A DNA stretch of 64,000 nt. It comes from Desulfosporosinus fructosivorans (GTDB taxonomy: Bacteria > Bacillota > Desulfitobacteriia > Desulfitobacteriales > Desulfitobacteriaceae). Position 1 is the first letter of the stretch, and each line of letters begins with the position of its first letter. The stretch is taken from assembly GCF_004766045.1 (NCBI RefSeq), contig NZ_SPQQ01000004.1, positions 310,001 to 374,000 of the forward strand, read 5' to 3'. Below the pieces are notes generated by a model that saw nothing but the letters and a program-made list of their open reading frames with translations, did no database searches and was not told the origin of the DNA. Position numbers and translations under genes: made by a program. Positions 17,217-26,660 of this stretch are shown here, piece by piece.

Positions 17217-18605
17217 TTAGTCCCTCCTTACAATCTTGCCTGGGTTCATTATATAGTTGGGGTCTAAGGCTTCTTTAATGCTACGCAATGCCGCTACCCC
17301 AGCTTCACCAAATTCCCAGTCAAGAAATTTCATTTTGGCAATTCCAATCCCATGTTCTCCGGAAAGAGTTCCTCCAAGTGCTATAGCCGTTTCGAAAATC
17401 TCTTCCACTGCCAGGTGAACTCGTTTCATTTCTTCCTCATCCCGAACATCTGTCAAAATAGTGGGGTGTAAGTTTCCGTCTCCGGCATGTCCGAACGTAG
17501 CAATTTGCAGATTGTGTTTCGTTGCAATTCTTCGGATAGCTTTAAGCATATCTGGAATTTTGCTCCGGGGAACGGTCGCATCCTCCAATACTGTCGTCGG
17601 CCTTTTTTGAGCGAGTGCAGGAAGCGCGCTACGTCGAGCTAACCACAAAAGATCACGTTCTTGGTCATTTTTGGCAATTTTTACTTCAACTGCCCCTTCT
17701 TCCTTTAAAACTCGTTCAACTAAAACTGCTTCTCGTTCGACAACTTCTTTGTAGCCATCCACTTCACATAAGAGAATAGCTTCAGCGTTCATTGGAAGTC
17801 CTGCATGCACAAAATTCTCCACGGTTTGAATGGTCACATTGTCCATAATCTCAAGGGTAGCCGGTATGATTTTATTTCGGATAATGGCGGCTATGGCATT
17901 ACCTGCCTTATCAACGTCATCGAAGACAGCCATGATACTCTTACGTGCCTCAGGAGCGGGTATTAGTTTCACGATAATTTCGGTAATAATGCCCAGAGTT
18001 CCTTCTGCCCCAGTATAGAGGGCAACTAGATCATACCCGGTGACATTCTTGACAGTTTTTCCTCCCCAGCGGATAACCTCTCCATTCGCTAAAACGATTT
18101 GCAAGCCCATAATATAATGTTTGGTAACGCCATATTTGAGACCACGCAAACCACCTGAACACTCTGAAACTGAGCCTCCCATAGTCGCGGTAGTAATAGT
18201 TCCAGGATCAGGCGGATAGAGTAAACCATGCTTAACCACTTCATCATTAAGCGCCTGAATAATCACTCCAGGTTGCACTGTGGCAGTCAAATTATCCTGG
18301 TCGACTTCCAAGATTTTATTTAAGTTCAGCATTGAGAGAACAATTCCTCCTTCAATGGGGATAGTTCCCCCACTGAGGTTTGTTCCCGCGCCGCGTGGAT
18401 AGATCGGAACTTTATGCCGAGCAGCAATTTTAACGATCTCAGCCACATGTTCTGTGGAAAGGGGCGTAACCACAACTTCTGGCATACAATGCTTCATCGC
18501 CGCAGTCGCGTCATAAGCATAGGTCAATAAGTCTTCCTTCTCCGTGAGGACATTTTCAATACCGATCACTTGAATGAGTTCTTGCAATACTTCACGAGTT
18601 AACAT
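17217..18605 (-). CDS. FAD-linked D-lactate/glycolate dehydrogenase subunit (GlcD-like)
   Basis: 462 residues. FAD-binding type 4 domain with PIYPRGAGTNLSGGTIPIEG and VQPGVIIQALNDEV in the first 120 residues, TMGGSVSECSGGLRGLKYG near 155, and the C-terminal FAD-linked oxidase domain ending TLSGEHGIGIAKMKFL. These oxidise 2-hydroxy acids to 2-oxo acids. With two lactate permeases and an LldR-like regulator, D-lactate is the likely substrate, although glycolate cannot be excluded. GGGGG upstream of the ATG supports the start. An operator-like palindrome lies 24 nt upstream. Confidence 0.9.
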   Translation of the reverse strand: MLTREVLQELIQVIGIENVLTEKEDLLTYAYDATAAMKHCMPEVVVTPLSTEHVAEIVKIAARHKVPIYPRGAGTNLSGGTIPIEGGIVLSMLNLNKILEVDQDNLTATVQPGVIIQALNDEVVKHGLLYPPDPGTITTATMGGSVSECSGGLRGLKYGVTKHYIMGLQIVLANGEVIRWGGKTVKNVTGYDLVALYTGAEGTLGIITEIIVKLIPAPEARKSIMAVFDDVDKAGNAIAAIIRNKIIPATLEIMDNVTIQTVENFVHAGLPMNAEAILLCEVDGYKEVVEREAVLVERVLKEEGAVEVKIAKNDQERDLLWLARRSALPALAQKRPTTVLEDATVPRSKIPDMLKAIRRIATKHNLQIATFGHAGDGNLHPTILTDVRDEEEMKRVHLAVEEIFETAIALGGTLSGEHGIGIAKMKFLDWEFGEAGVAALRSIKEALDPNYIMNPGKIVRRD

Positions 18606-18628
18606 CCTTTAACCCCCTTAAAAACTTT

Positions 18629-18648
18629 GTCTGACGGTCAGACCGCCA
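18629..18648. promoter_or_regulatory. Candidate LldR operator upstream of the lactate dehydrogenase
   Basis: GTCTGAC-G-GTCAGAC is a 15-bp palindrome fitting the FadR-family TNGTNNNACNA pattern. Its right half, GTCAGACCGCCA, recurs upstream of the second permease at 20605-20616. A second shared 13-mer, AGAAATTTCAATA, follows at 18680-18692 here and at 20641-20653 there. Confidence 0.5.
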
Positions 18649-18721
18649 CTCACTTAATTATATATTAATTCAATTTAAGAGAAATTTCAATAAGTAAATT
18701 TAATTACTTAAAAATATAAGT

Positions 18722-18750
18722 TGGGAAGAGGCATATTTTACCTCTTCCCA
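18722..18750. terminator. Terminator after lactate permease 2
   Basis: TGGGAAGAGG and CCTCTTCCCA pair around a 9-nt loop, 32 nt past the permease stop. There is no strong U-run. Confidence 0.55.
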
Positions 18751-18781
18751 TAAACTATTATTCTTAAATTTACAAATTATT

Positions 18782-20464
18782 TTAGTGTAACACTGACGCA
18801 ATCGTCGGCATAATACCTGCGATCGTCGGAATCATACCTGGCAGTACATACGCTTGAAGATAAGTCATAATACAGACAAGAAGCAAGAGGAAGAGCGAAT
18901 GTTTTAAGGTAAAGCGGAAGAGATCAGACTCTTTACCTACTAAGCCAGTCGCCGCTGCAGCTACGGCAATGGATTGTGGAGAAATCATTTTCCCAACAAC
19001 TCCTCCTGAACTATTTGCTGCAATAGTTAGCACAGGGTTAACGCCGACCTGTTCAGCTGTAACTTGTTGTAGCTTTCCAAATAATGCGTTAGCTGAGGTG
19101 TCAGACCCCGTTAAGAATACGCCCAACCAACCGAGTACTGGAGAAAAGAACGGGAATAATTGGCCAGTTTGGGAAAATAATAGCCCGAGTGTATAAGAAA
19201 GTCCAGAGTAGTTTGCAAGATATGCGAAACCAAGTACTGAACTGATTGTGATAACAGGAAACATAAGGGTTTTACACGTTGTTCCAAATACTTTAACCCC
19301 TTTTGAAGGGCTGATTTTCAGAATTAGCATGCTGATGAGTGCTGTGATCAGGATTGCCGTCCCTGCCGCTGCAAAAAATTCCCATTTGTAACTAGCCGCG
19401 TAAACAGTCGGTGTTTTAACTATCGGCATCGTTTTCATAACTAAGCCATCTAGACCAGGCCAATGAGGAACGTTTACAAACCATTCTAGGCTTTTCCCGA
19501 CAAAATTTTTAAATGTATTTGTTCCCCAAATACCCACTATTAATGTCAGAATTGCAAATGGGGACCAAGCTTTAATTATTTGAGCGCCAGTGTACTGTTT
19601 AAAGGTTGCGACTTTTTCACCTTTCTCACTCGGAAAACGCCAGATGTTTTTGGGCTTCCATAATTTCAGTAAAATGATTAAGGCGATGAGAGAAACTAAA
19701 GAAGCAATGATATCTGGGAGTAAGGGACCGAGGTAATTAGAAGACCACCACTGTGCAAGAGCAAATGAAAGTCCAGAAACGGCGATAGCTGGAAGGACTT
19801 CTTTGGCACCTTTCCAACCTGCCATGAGAATAATTAAGTATAAAGGAATCATAACGGAAAGGAAGGGAAGTTGACGTCCCACTGCAGCGGAAATAATATC
19901 CGCACTAACTCCAGTTACTGCACCTGCAGTGATAATCGGAATACCGATTCCACCGAAGGCAACTGGTGCAGTATTGGCAATTAAACATAATCCGGCGGCA
20001 TAAAGGGGTTCAAATCCTAAGCCAATTAAGATCGCACCGGAAATTGCAACAGGTGTGCCGAACCCGGCGGCTCCCTCTAAAAACGCTCCGAAAGAGAACG
20101 CAATGAGCAGAGCTTGAATACGACGGTCACTAGATAATGAAGCAATTGAACTCTTGATGATCTCAAACTGTCCTGCTTCTACTGTCAAGTTATAGAGAAA
20201 AACAGCGGTTACGACAATCCAAGCTATGGGGAATATGCCATTAAGTATTCCGAGCGCACTTGCGGAAATTGCAGTCCCTAGTGGCATCTTGTAGACAAGC
20301 ACTACATCGATAATTGTTAATACGAGCGTAGTACTTCCAGCGATATGACCCTTCATTCGTTTGATCGCGAGCGCCCAAAATAGATAAAAAATAGGGATAG
20401 ATACTGCGAGTGCTGTGAGCCCAATGCTATTTCCGAGAGCTGCATAGTTCTGTGTCCATGCCAT
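18782..20464 (-). CDS. lctP: L-lactate permease (LctP family), second copy
   Basis: 560 residues with about 12-14 membrane helices. LctP signatures: FGAFLEGAAGFGTPVAISGA near 130, LIANTAPVAFGGIGIPI, WLGVFLTGSDTSANALFG near 445 and NSSGGVVGKMISPQSIAVA near 495. It imports lactate with protons and possibly glycolate. ATG 20464 lies 8 nt after AAAGGTGG. The GTG at 20476 overlaps that site and is unlikely. It shares about half its residues by eye with the upstream permease, so the two look like diverged paralogues. Confidence 0.92.
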   Translation of the reverse strand: MAWTQNYAALGNSIGLTALAVSIPIFYLFWALAIKRMKGHIAGSTTLVLTIIDVVLVYKMPLGTAISASALGILNGIFPIAWIVVTAVFLYNLTVEAGQFEIIKSSIASLSSDRRIQALLIAFSFGAFLEGAAGFGTPVAISGAILIGLGFEPLYAAGLCLIANTAPVAFGGIGIPIITAGAVTGVSADIISAAVGRQLPFLSVMIPLYLIILMAGWKGAKEVLPAIAVSGLSFALAQWWSSNYLGPLLPDIIASLVSLIALIILLKLWKPKNIWRFPSEKGEKVATFKQYTGAQIIKAWSPFAILTLIVGIWGTNTFKNFVGKSLEWFVNVPHWPGLDGLVMKTMPIVKTPTVYAASYKWEFFAAAGTAILITALISMLILKISPSKGVKVFGTTCKTLMFPVITISSVLGFAYLANYSGLSYTLGLLFSQTGQLFPFFSPVLGWLGVFLTGSDTSANALFGKLQQVTAEQVGVNPVLTIAANSSGGVVGKMISPQSIAVAAAATGLVGKESDLFRFTLKHSLFLLLLVCIMTYLQAYVLPGMIPTIAGIMPTIASVLH

Positions 20465-20602
20465 AGTAAATTCCACCTTTCAATAAGCATGAGTAGAGTT
20501 TTTCCATATCAACTAGTCCTTATTCGGAATATCCTTCTCAATCGATCTCTTTTTCACCTCTTTCATGCATTTCTAAGAATGTTTCTCGGACTGATGGCCC
20601 TG

Positions 20603-20616
20603 TTGTCAGACCGCCA
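20603..20616. promoter_or_regulatory. Candidate LldR operator upstream of lactate permease 2
   Basis: TTGTCAGACCG matches TNGTNNNACNA at 8 of the 9 possible checks that matter (last base differs). The 12-mer GTCAGACCGCCA is identical to one in front of the dehydrogenase gene. Confidence 0.45.
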
Positions 20617-20720
20617 TAGCCCATAATAAACCTTCTTTACAGAAATTTCAATAGTTCTATAAATCCCTTTATTTATATAATAGACAATCTTTTATATAAA
20701 TAACTAAAGTTAGATGATTG

Positions 20721-20787
20721 TAATCACAATAATTAAAAGCGGAAAACTCCTATTCAAGGCGTTTCCCGCTTTTAATTATTGTGATTA
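20721..20787. repeat. Long near-perfect inverted repeat
   Basis: Arms of 27 bp, differing at one position (TAATCACAATAATTAAAAGC and onward), enclose 13 nt. It lies between the two permease genes, upstream of the second, and could be a terminator for read-through from lactate permease 1 or a structured leader. Confidence 0.55.
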
Positions 20788-20859
20788 AGTTCTCAACAGA
20801 AGAGCAAACATTCTATAATCGTTAGTCGAGATATTTTTGTTCCGAAATTGTGAATAGTA

Positions 20860-20901
20860 AATCAGACGGGCGACCACTTTAATGTGGTCGCCCGTCTGAT
20901 T
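20860..20901. terminator. Terminator after lactate permease 1
   Basis: AATCAGACGGGCGACCAC and its perfect 18-bp complement flank a 6-nt loop, 12 nt past the permease stop. This very stable stem is palindromic, so it can act in both directions. Confidence 0.75.
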
Positions 20902-20912
20902 ATTTCTATTAT

Positions 20913-22643
20913 TTACATTGTCGGAATCATCCAAGGGAATACATACGCTTGTAGCATGGTCAATAAGCCCATGAGGAACGCCAACACGATGCTATGCCAG
21001 AATACTTTTCGGAAAATAACTCCGATATTTCTGACTCCTTCGTCAGCGTCCGCATAGCAGGCTGCGGTTGCAACCGTAATACTCTGAGCATCAATCATTT
21101 TACCCATAACTCCACCAGTACTGTTTGCAGTAACCATCAAGAGTGGGTTTAAACCCAGCTGTTGAGCTGTTACGAGCTGAAGATTACCAAACAGTGAGTT
21201 TGAAGCTGTATCACTACCTGTCAGGAATACCCCCAACCAACCAATCATGACAGCAAAGAAGGGGTAGAGCACGCCGGTTTTAGCGAAAGCTAAAGCCAAT
21301 GTAACGTCAGTTCCTGCATACTTTGTGATGTAACTTAGACCGATAACTAAAGAGATAACTGAAATCGGTATTTTCAGACGTACAATCGTTGTAACGAGAA
21401 TCTCTTTCCACTGGGCAGCCGTAACTCTGAGGAAGAGAATTCCTGTGATGAAGGCTGCAATCAAAATTCCAGTCCCCGCCATAGTTATAAGATTGAAACC
21501 AAAGACGGCGGCTTCTCCAGTTTTAGCCACAGCACCCACAGATACTGGTGCAGTTTTGAAAGCTAAAAGATGCAAAAAAGGAACGTTATACTGAGGATTG
21601 AAAAGGCCGTTCAACCAAGTCTTAATACTTGGAACTCCCCACATTGCAACAAAGATAGCCAAGAAAACCCACGGCATCCAAGCTTGTAATAATACAGGCC
21701 AAGAATGTTTTGGTATAGCCTTTGGTTTTCCAGGATCTCTACCTTCTAATTTTGCATAAGCCATTTCATTGGTGATGATATTCTTTGGTATCCATACTTT
21801 GAGGAACAAGGAGGTGATGATAATACTACCCATACCTGCTCCAATATCAACAAGCATAGTCAAACCATACTCAGCCATCGTAAACTGAACGGTAGCGAAG
21901 GATAAACCTGTTACGAGGATAGCAGGCCATACTTCCCAGACTTCCTTCCATTTTCCTTTTTCCATTAAGACTAAAGTTGCAACCAGCCAGAAAGGAATAA
22001 TGAGAGAAAAGAACGGTAATTGTCTGCCTGCCATTTGAGTGATCAGACCATCGTTAATACCTGTGACTTTAGCAAGGGTTAAAACAGGTGTTCCGATTGC
22101 GCCCCACGCCACAGGTGCTGTATTAGCAATCAAGCAGACCACAGCCGCGGTAAGTGGGCGGAAACCTAAACCAACCATGATGGCCCCTGCCACCGCCACC
22201 GGAGTACCGAAACCAGATGCGCCTTCGATAAAGGCTCCGAAGCTGAAAGCTACTAGTAGAGCTTGTAAGCGACGGTCCGCGGTAATTCCAGCGATGGAAT
22301 CTTTAACGATTTCGAATTTACCAGTAACAACTGTCATCGTATATAGAAAAATAGCTCCAAAGACAATCCAACCGATTGGGAATAAACCACTCGCGACCCC
22401 ATAACCAAATGCCGCTAGAGTCATAGATGCTGGCATCCCGTTAACGAAAATAGCGATGACAAAAGCAACTACTACTGCAATGAGTGCCGCATACGGAGCA
22501 TAAATACCCAATATTCTCTCACCATTCTTCGCTTTATGGGGGTGAAGCGCTAAGAAATAAAGCAGGGCTATAATCGGTAAAGCTGCAAGTAAAACAGAAA
22601 ACCAGAAGTTACCCGTGGGATTATAGTTTTGTAAATACTGCAA
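20913..22643 (-). CDS. lctP: L-lactate permease (LctP family), first copy
   Basis: 576 residues, many membrane helices. Signatures FGAFIEGASGFGTPVAVAGA, LIANTAPVAWGAIGTPV, WLGVFLTGSDTASNSLFG and NSTGGVMGKMIDAQSITVA mark the LctP family. The start is TTG at 22643 (MQYLQNYNPTGNF), with GGAGG 9 nt upstream. It has its own promoter region with 39-bp direct repeats and its own terminator, so it is probably regulated separately from the permease-dehydrogenase unit downstream. Confidence 0.92.
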   Translation of the reverse strand: MQYLQNYNPTGNFWFSVLLAALPIIALLYFLALHPHKAKNGERILGIYAPYAALIAVVVAFVIAIFVNGMPASMTLAAFGYGVASGLFPIGWIVFGAIFLYTMTVVTGKFEIVKDSIAGITADRRLQALLVAFSFGAFIEGASGFGTPVAVAGAIMVGLGFRPLTAAVVCLIANTAPVAWGAIGTPVLTLAKVTGINDGLITQMAGRQLPFFSLIIPFWLVATLVLMEKGKWKEVWEVWPAILVTGLSFATVQFTMAEYGLTMLVDIGAGMGSIIITSLFLKVWIPKNIITNEMAYAKLEGRDPGKPKAIPKHSWPVLLQAWMPWVFLAIFVAMWGVPSIKTWLNGLFNPQYNVPFLHLLAFKTAPVSVGAVAKTGEAAVFGFNLITMAGTGILIAAFITGILFLRVTAAQWKEILVTTIVRLKIPISVISLVIGLSYITKYAGTDVTLALAFAKTGVLYPFFAVMIGWLGVFLTGSDTASNSLFGNLQLVTAQQLGLNPLLMVTANSTGGVMGKMIDAQSITVATAACYADADEGVRNIGVIFRKVFWHSIVLAFLMGLLTMLQAYVFPWMIPTM

Positions 22644-23078
22644 ATGTATGAACCTCCTTCAATAAATTTGATTCCACTGGGTTCTATGTTCCCCAAGCTC
22701 TCATCAATCACCCCCTTAAGAAAAAATATTCTATTTTATTCTTGTGTATAAATTAATTTACTGTTTCACCTATTAAAACCCTATTTCAAAATATTTAGCG
22801 CCTAAAGATATACTAATCTAATTTATTAAACTTTTCAATATGTATAGATATTTGTGAAAAGAATAATTATTGATTTTTAATAGAATATTTAACAAATTAA
22901 ATCAAAATAACAAAAAACCTTCCAAAATAACTAAAAATTTTTAAATACTAATCTTTATACTTGTCAGGCCATCTATTAAGATATATATTATTCTAATATA
23001 TATTAATATTCAATATGTAATGACTTTTGTGAAAAGATTAATTATTGCATATATTGCCGAATATTTAGTGGATAACAA
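22644..23078 (-). promoter_or_regulatory. AT-rich control region of lactate permease 1 with direct repeats
   Basis: No gene. A 39-bp direct repeat, 34 of 39 bases identical, occurs at 22834-22872 and 23009-23047 (TTCAATATGTA-N6-TTTGTGAAAAGA core). A TTGTCAGGCCA at 22961-22971 resembles the operators upstream of the other lactate genes. The rest is very AT-rich. Confidence 0.45.
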
Positions 23079-23124
23079 AAAATTCAGCGAATAAACCACA
23101 ATATGGTATTATTCGCTGAATTTT
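23079..23124 (-). terminator. Terminator of the 23160 gene
   Basis: On the minus strand AAAATTCAGCGAATAA and its perfect complement form a 16-bp stem ending in TTTTTTG, 36 nt after the stop at 23160. Confidence 0.75.
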
Positions 23125-23159
23125 ATTATTGTTCTTTATTAATGCTTATATAAAATTAT

Positions 23160-23627
23160 TTACCGTGAATATTTCTGTTCAAGAACTTTTATTTCTTGTT
23201 GAAATGATTGACTTAATCGAAAAAGTAATCGTTCCATATCCAAGCGGTGAAGTGAGACATTTTCAGGACTTAGGAAATCTATTTTACGAAATTCAGGCCT
23301 AATCAGAAGTGGGAGCAAGTCGTCAAGGTTTTCAATTCGAAGAGTTAGAATTATGGGCGCATAGGCAATCTCATGGGTGCGCCTCCCACCCCCTTCAGCC
23401 ACAGAATAGACATCAAGACTTAAATCGACATCTTCGATGAAAATCCCTTGAAGTGGCACATTGCGCAACAATCCGACCTGTTGTTCTCTCATCTTTTCTG
23501 CCATTTGTTCTTTACTCTTTCCTCCAAAGAAAAATCGTCCACTCCGCGATTCACCACGATAATCCAAACGTATACGAACACGAACGTGTTCTGTAAGGAG
23601 CTCATTCCCTATCCGAATTTTCATCAT
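23160..23627 (-). CDS. Hypothetical conserved cytoplasmic protein
   Basis: Not recognised. 155 residues with no membrane segment or signal peptide. It begins (M)MKIRIGNELLTEHVRVRIRL, with alternating beta-like and charged stretches (GIFIEDVDLSLDVYSVAEGG) and a C-terminal helical region (RLLFRLSQSFQQEIKVLEQK). A GGAGAGAG site precedes the two adjacent ATG codons. It is monocistronic, with its own terminator. Confidence 0.6.
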   Translation of the reverse strand: MMKIRIGNELLTEHVRVRIRLDYRGESRSGRFFFGGKSKEQMAEKMREQQVGLLRNVPLQGIFIEDVDLSLDVYSVAEGGGRRTHEIAYAPIILTLRIENLDDLLPLLIRPEFRKIDFLSPENVSLHRLDMERLLFRLSQSFQQEIKVLEQKYSR

Positions 23628-23806
23628 CGCTCTCTCCGTTTCTCTATTTTAAGCTATATAGCTTTTTATTTCGTCATAAAAATATTCTCCATAGGTTTGA
23701 TTTTCTCCTGCATCTCTTGCTTTAGTGTTGTAATTTGTGGACATACTAAGTCAAACTCAGCTCAGTAAATTTGTAATAAGGTACATTGTAGAAGGAGGAT
23801 ACTTAA

Positions 23807-24319
23807 ATGAGAAAAACAGCTATTGCTATTTTTAAAGGCCCACAACAAACGAAAGAGGCCATTGAAGAGATTCAAGGCGAATCCTTGGCGAATAGTAAAA
23901 TATCGGTCATAGTTAGGAGTGAATTCATCCATCAAGGCGAATTCCGCGAAGAAATTGCCAATGAACTTGCTTATTACCCTAGTGAAATTAACTTAGATAA
24001 ATTTAACGCTTGGTTAGTTCAAGTTGCTCCTTTTAATGTGCCAAATCTTGGGGAAGTGGTTGTCGCTGGACCTTTAGCGGATCAACTCATGCACCAACCT
24101 CAAGGGCGTGGACTTGTCGAAGTGCTCCTGATCTATGGCCTCTCTGAAATTCGCGCACGCCATTACGAACATGAAGTGCGTACAGGACATTGGTTGGTAT
24201 TGATTCAAACAAACCACGAAAAAATCAATTCTGTCGCCAACGCCCTACGTTCCTTTGGCGGAAGAGACATTGAAAAATGGAATACGGAAATTGAGCATCC
24301 CCTCTACCCTGTTGGTTAA
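23807..24319 (+). CDS. Hypothetical protein, general-stress-protein-like N-terminus
   Basis: 170 residues. The first segment MRKTAIAIFKGPQQTKEAIEEI followed by SKISVIVRSE resembles the N-terminus of the YflT/GsiB-linked general stress domain (a short beta strand, a helix and a VIVR strand). The C-terminal half repeats a similar layout (YEHEVRTGHWLVLIQTNHEK, NALRSFGGRDIE). It is probably cytoplasmic. AGGAGG is 8 nt before the ATG. It converges with rluB, with 2 nt between the stops. The function is not known. Confidence 0.55.
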   Translation: MRKTAIAIFKGPQQTKEAIEEIQGESLANSKISVIVRSEFIHQGEFREEIANELAYYPSEINLDKFNAWLVQVAPFNVPNLGEVVVAGPLADQLMHQPQGRGLVEVLLIYGLSEIRARHYEHEVRTGHWLVLIQTNHEKINSVANALRSFGGRDIEKWNTEIEHPLYPVG

Positions 24320-24321
24320 GT

Positions 24322-25110
24322 TCATAGCCCTACTTTGGAACGCAATTCCCTAACTTCCTCTATCGTCAATATCCGATAACTGCCTGTACTGAGAGAATTC
24401 CCTAGTAATAAGGATCCAAATCGAATTCGTTCAAGTTTTACTACTGGATATCCAATTGTTGAAAACATCCGACGAATTTGACGGTTTCGTCCTTCATGAA
24501 TTGTCACTTCTAAGACTTCTAAATGGTTTCCTCTGGAGTTAATGTCTGTTTCGCTAGAAACACCGCTCACGCGCTCTACAATAGCCGGAGCGGTGATTCC
24601 GTCTTCGAGAAATACCCCCTGCCGTAAAGTTTCAAGGGCGTTAATACCCACTGGCCCTTTTACCCAAACACGGTACGTTTTCTCTACCCCAAAGGATGGA
24701 TGCATTAAGCGATGAGTTAATTCCCCATCGTTGGTAAGAACCAATAAACCCGATGTATCATAATCCAGTCTGCCGACTGGATAAACCCGTATTGGGACAT
24801 CTTTCATTAAATCGACTACAGTTGGACGTCCCTGAGGATCGCTAACACTGGTAATCACACTAGTTGGTTTATTAAGCAGATAATAGTGTAGGCTTTCCGT
24901 GCGATATATCTCATGCCCATCTACCTGAATATGGTCTTGAATTCTCACTTTAGTTCCCAAAGCAGAAATTTTATCCCCATTCACTGTTACTCGACCATCT
25001 AGAATGAGCTGCTCTGCATGTCGCCGAGAAGCCACGCCAGCCTGTGCCAGTACCTTTTGCAAACGTTCTCCATCCCCTTTTTCTTGAACCCTGCTTTCAT
25101 GATCCACCAA
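24322..25110 (-). CDS. rluB: Ribosomal large subunit pseudouridine synthase B
   Basis: 262 residues. An N-terminal S4 RNA-binding domain (LQKVLAQAGVASRRHAEQLI) is followed by the RsuA/RluB catalytic motif VGRLDYDTSGLLVLTNDGEL, with the catalytic aspartate near residue 107, and the C-terminal IHEGRNRQIRRMFSTIGYPV. It isomerises uridine in 23S rRNA. TTG 25110 has GGAGG 10 nt upstream. The gene order spmA-spmB-...-rluB matches Bacillus, which supports RluB over RsuA. Confidence 0.88.
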   Translation of the reverse strand: MVDHESRVQEKGDGERLQKVLAQAGVASRRHAEQLILDGRVTVNGDKISALGTKVRIQDHIQVDGHEIYRTESLHYYLLNKPTSVITSVSDPQGRPTVVDLMKDVPIRVYPVGRLDYDTSGLLVLTNDGELTHRLMHPSFGVEKTYRVWVKGPVGINALETLRQGVFLEDGITAPAIVERVSGVSSETDINSRGNHLEVLEVTIHEGRNRQIRRMFSTIGYPVVKLERIRFGSLLLGNSLSTGSYRILTIEEVRELRSKVGL

Positions 25111-25226
25111 TTTCTGGTCTCCTCCCTATATCTCTCACGCCTAGGACTACTATTGATACGTGCTAGTTCTACAAAAAAACCTGCGACTTATGTTACCCAG
25201 TATTTGGATGATGATTTATCATCTTA

Positions 25227-26660
25227 TCATCGAGGCTTGTACATAGGTACTCTTAGATCAAAAACACCTGGTCCAATTTCAGGATAGGCATTCCGAACGT
25301 TTTCCCAGAATAGCTCTTTAGGCGGACTCTGAGGAAGATGCACCAAGAAATCAGCGGGGAATTGGTTCAGAACCTCAGACGGAATGTCTTCATCGTCTAT
25401 TGAAATTATGCGAAAACCCACACGATCCGCATAATAAAACGTCATCGGCGGTGGGTCACTTAGGACTAGAATACTTGAGTAAGGAGTATGGTCTTTGATC
25501 CACCGCGCTTGGCTGAGAATTTCCTCATTCCAATGATATTTTGGCGTTAGGTATGTATTCGCTTCAAAGGACTCCCTGTTGATCAACACCAAGAATAAAA
25601 ATACAAGCACTGTTCCTGGTAGGAAATCAACTCTATCAAGGGCATAAGCGCTCAGCAAAGCAACAAGAGGTAAGATAGGAACTAAGTAATAATCTAAGGG
25701 AATACGTACACAAACCACAACCATATAAAGAATGCCAATTCCACTCCAAGTTAAGAGGGCAATTTGCGCAGGAGAACGCGTAAACAACAGGCGACATAGA
25801 CCGATTCCAGAAAGAAAGAGAACACTGCCAGTAAATCCTCGTTGAATGTTATTGCCTAATAAGCTCCAGTTCAAGCTACGTGAATTCGTCATATTGCCAC
25901 CCAGTATTCCAGATACAAACTGACTTGAGGGTGCGACGTTCAAATGTACCCATAAATAATATACCATTGGGGGAAGAAGCACAATCAAACTAAAACGTAC
26001 AATCTGCCCTATCCGTTTAGGATTCAAAGGATAAAAGCCAAGCAATAAGGCAACTGGAAACAACATAAGCTGAGGAAGCTTTGCTAATATTGCCCCTGCC
26101 ATTAACAGCCCAATCTTCCAAAGCCCTCTGTCCTCCAATGAATTTCTCCAGCGCCAGATCATGGCCAAAGCCCAAATGCTCCACGCTTGGGCCATGGGTT
26201 CTGGCATTACAACTCGTCCATAATATATTGATAAAGGCATTAGAGCATAAATGGTTGCAGCTAAAAGCCCAACACGGTCTGTAAACATTTGCCGCCCCAG
26301 GTAGTAGATTCCCCCTACTGCAATTAAAGCTAAGGCAACCGACCAAATGCGTCCCCAAATATCTGCCCACCCAAATATTGTCCATGTCCAGGCCAAAAGG
26401 TAGGGCAAAAATGGAAACTCTAATTCTACGTTTTGAGGGGTAACCCCGTCATAGTTAAGTTGTGGCAAGAAGACACCTGGAATGTCCGTTAACCCCCCAA
26501 GCATATGTAAAGCCATACTCGCCGTATCTGCTTGACGCCAAGCTTGATCATCTAACAAAGGGTTCGTTATTCCCCTTAGACGGGCTAGCAAAGCAACAAG
26601 TAAAATAACACACAAAAGTAGTCTTCTTCTTACTCCTCCGCCCATTTTAACCTGTTCCAC
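25227..26660 (-). CDS. Membrane glycosyltransferase, GT39/ArnT-like
   Basis: 477 residues. An N-terminal helix is followed by LLDDQAWRQADTASMALHML, the acidic first loop typical of dolichyl/undecaprenyl-phosphate sugar transferases (GT39/GT83 type), then about ten hydrophobic segments and a soluble C-terminal domain. It likely moves a sugar from a lipid carrier to an outside acceptor. Its start (GTG 26660, or ATG 26645) lies inside the 3' end of the GT2 gene, so the pair is coupled. The GT2 enzyme probably makes the lipid-linked sugar it uses (inference). Confidence 0.8.
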   Translation of the reverse strand: MEQVKMGGGVRRRLLLCVILLVALLARLRGITNPLLDDQAWRQADTASMALHMLGGLTDIPGVFLPQLNYDGVTPQNVELEFPFLPYLLAWTWTIFGWADIWGRIWSVALALIAVGGIYYLGRQMFTDRVGLLAATIYALMPLSIYYGRVVMPEPMAQAWSIWALAMIWRWRNSLEDRGLWKIGLLMAGAILAKLPQLMLFPVALLLGFYPLNPKRIGQIVRFSLIVLLPPMVYYLWVHLNVAPSSQFVSGILGGNMTNSRSLNWSLLGNNIQRGFTGSVLFLSGIGLCRLLFTRSPAQIALLTWSGIGILYMVVVCVRIPLDYYLVPILPLVALLSAYALDRVDFLPGTVLVFLFLVLINRESFEANTYLTPKYHWNEEILSQARWIKDHTPYSSILVLSDPPPMTFYYADRVGFRIISIDDEDIPSEVLNQFPADFLVHLPQSPPKELFWENVRNAYPEIGPGVFDLRVPMYKPR

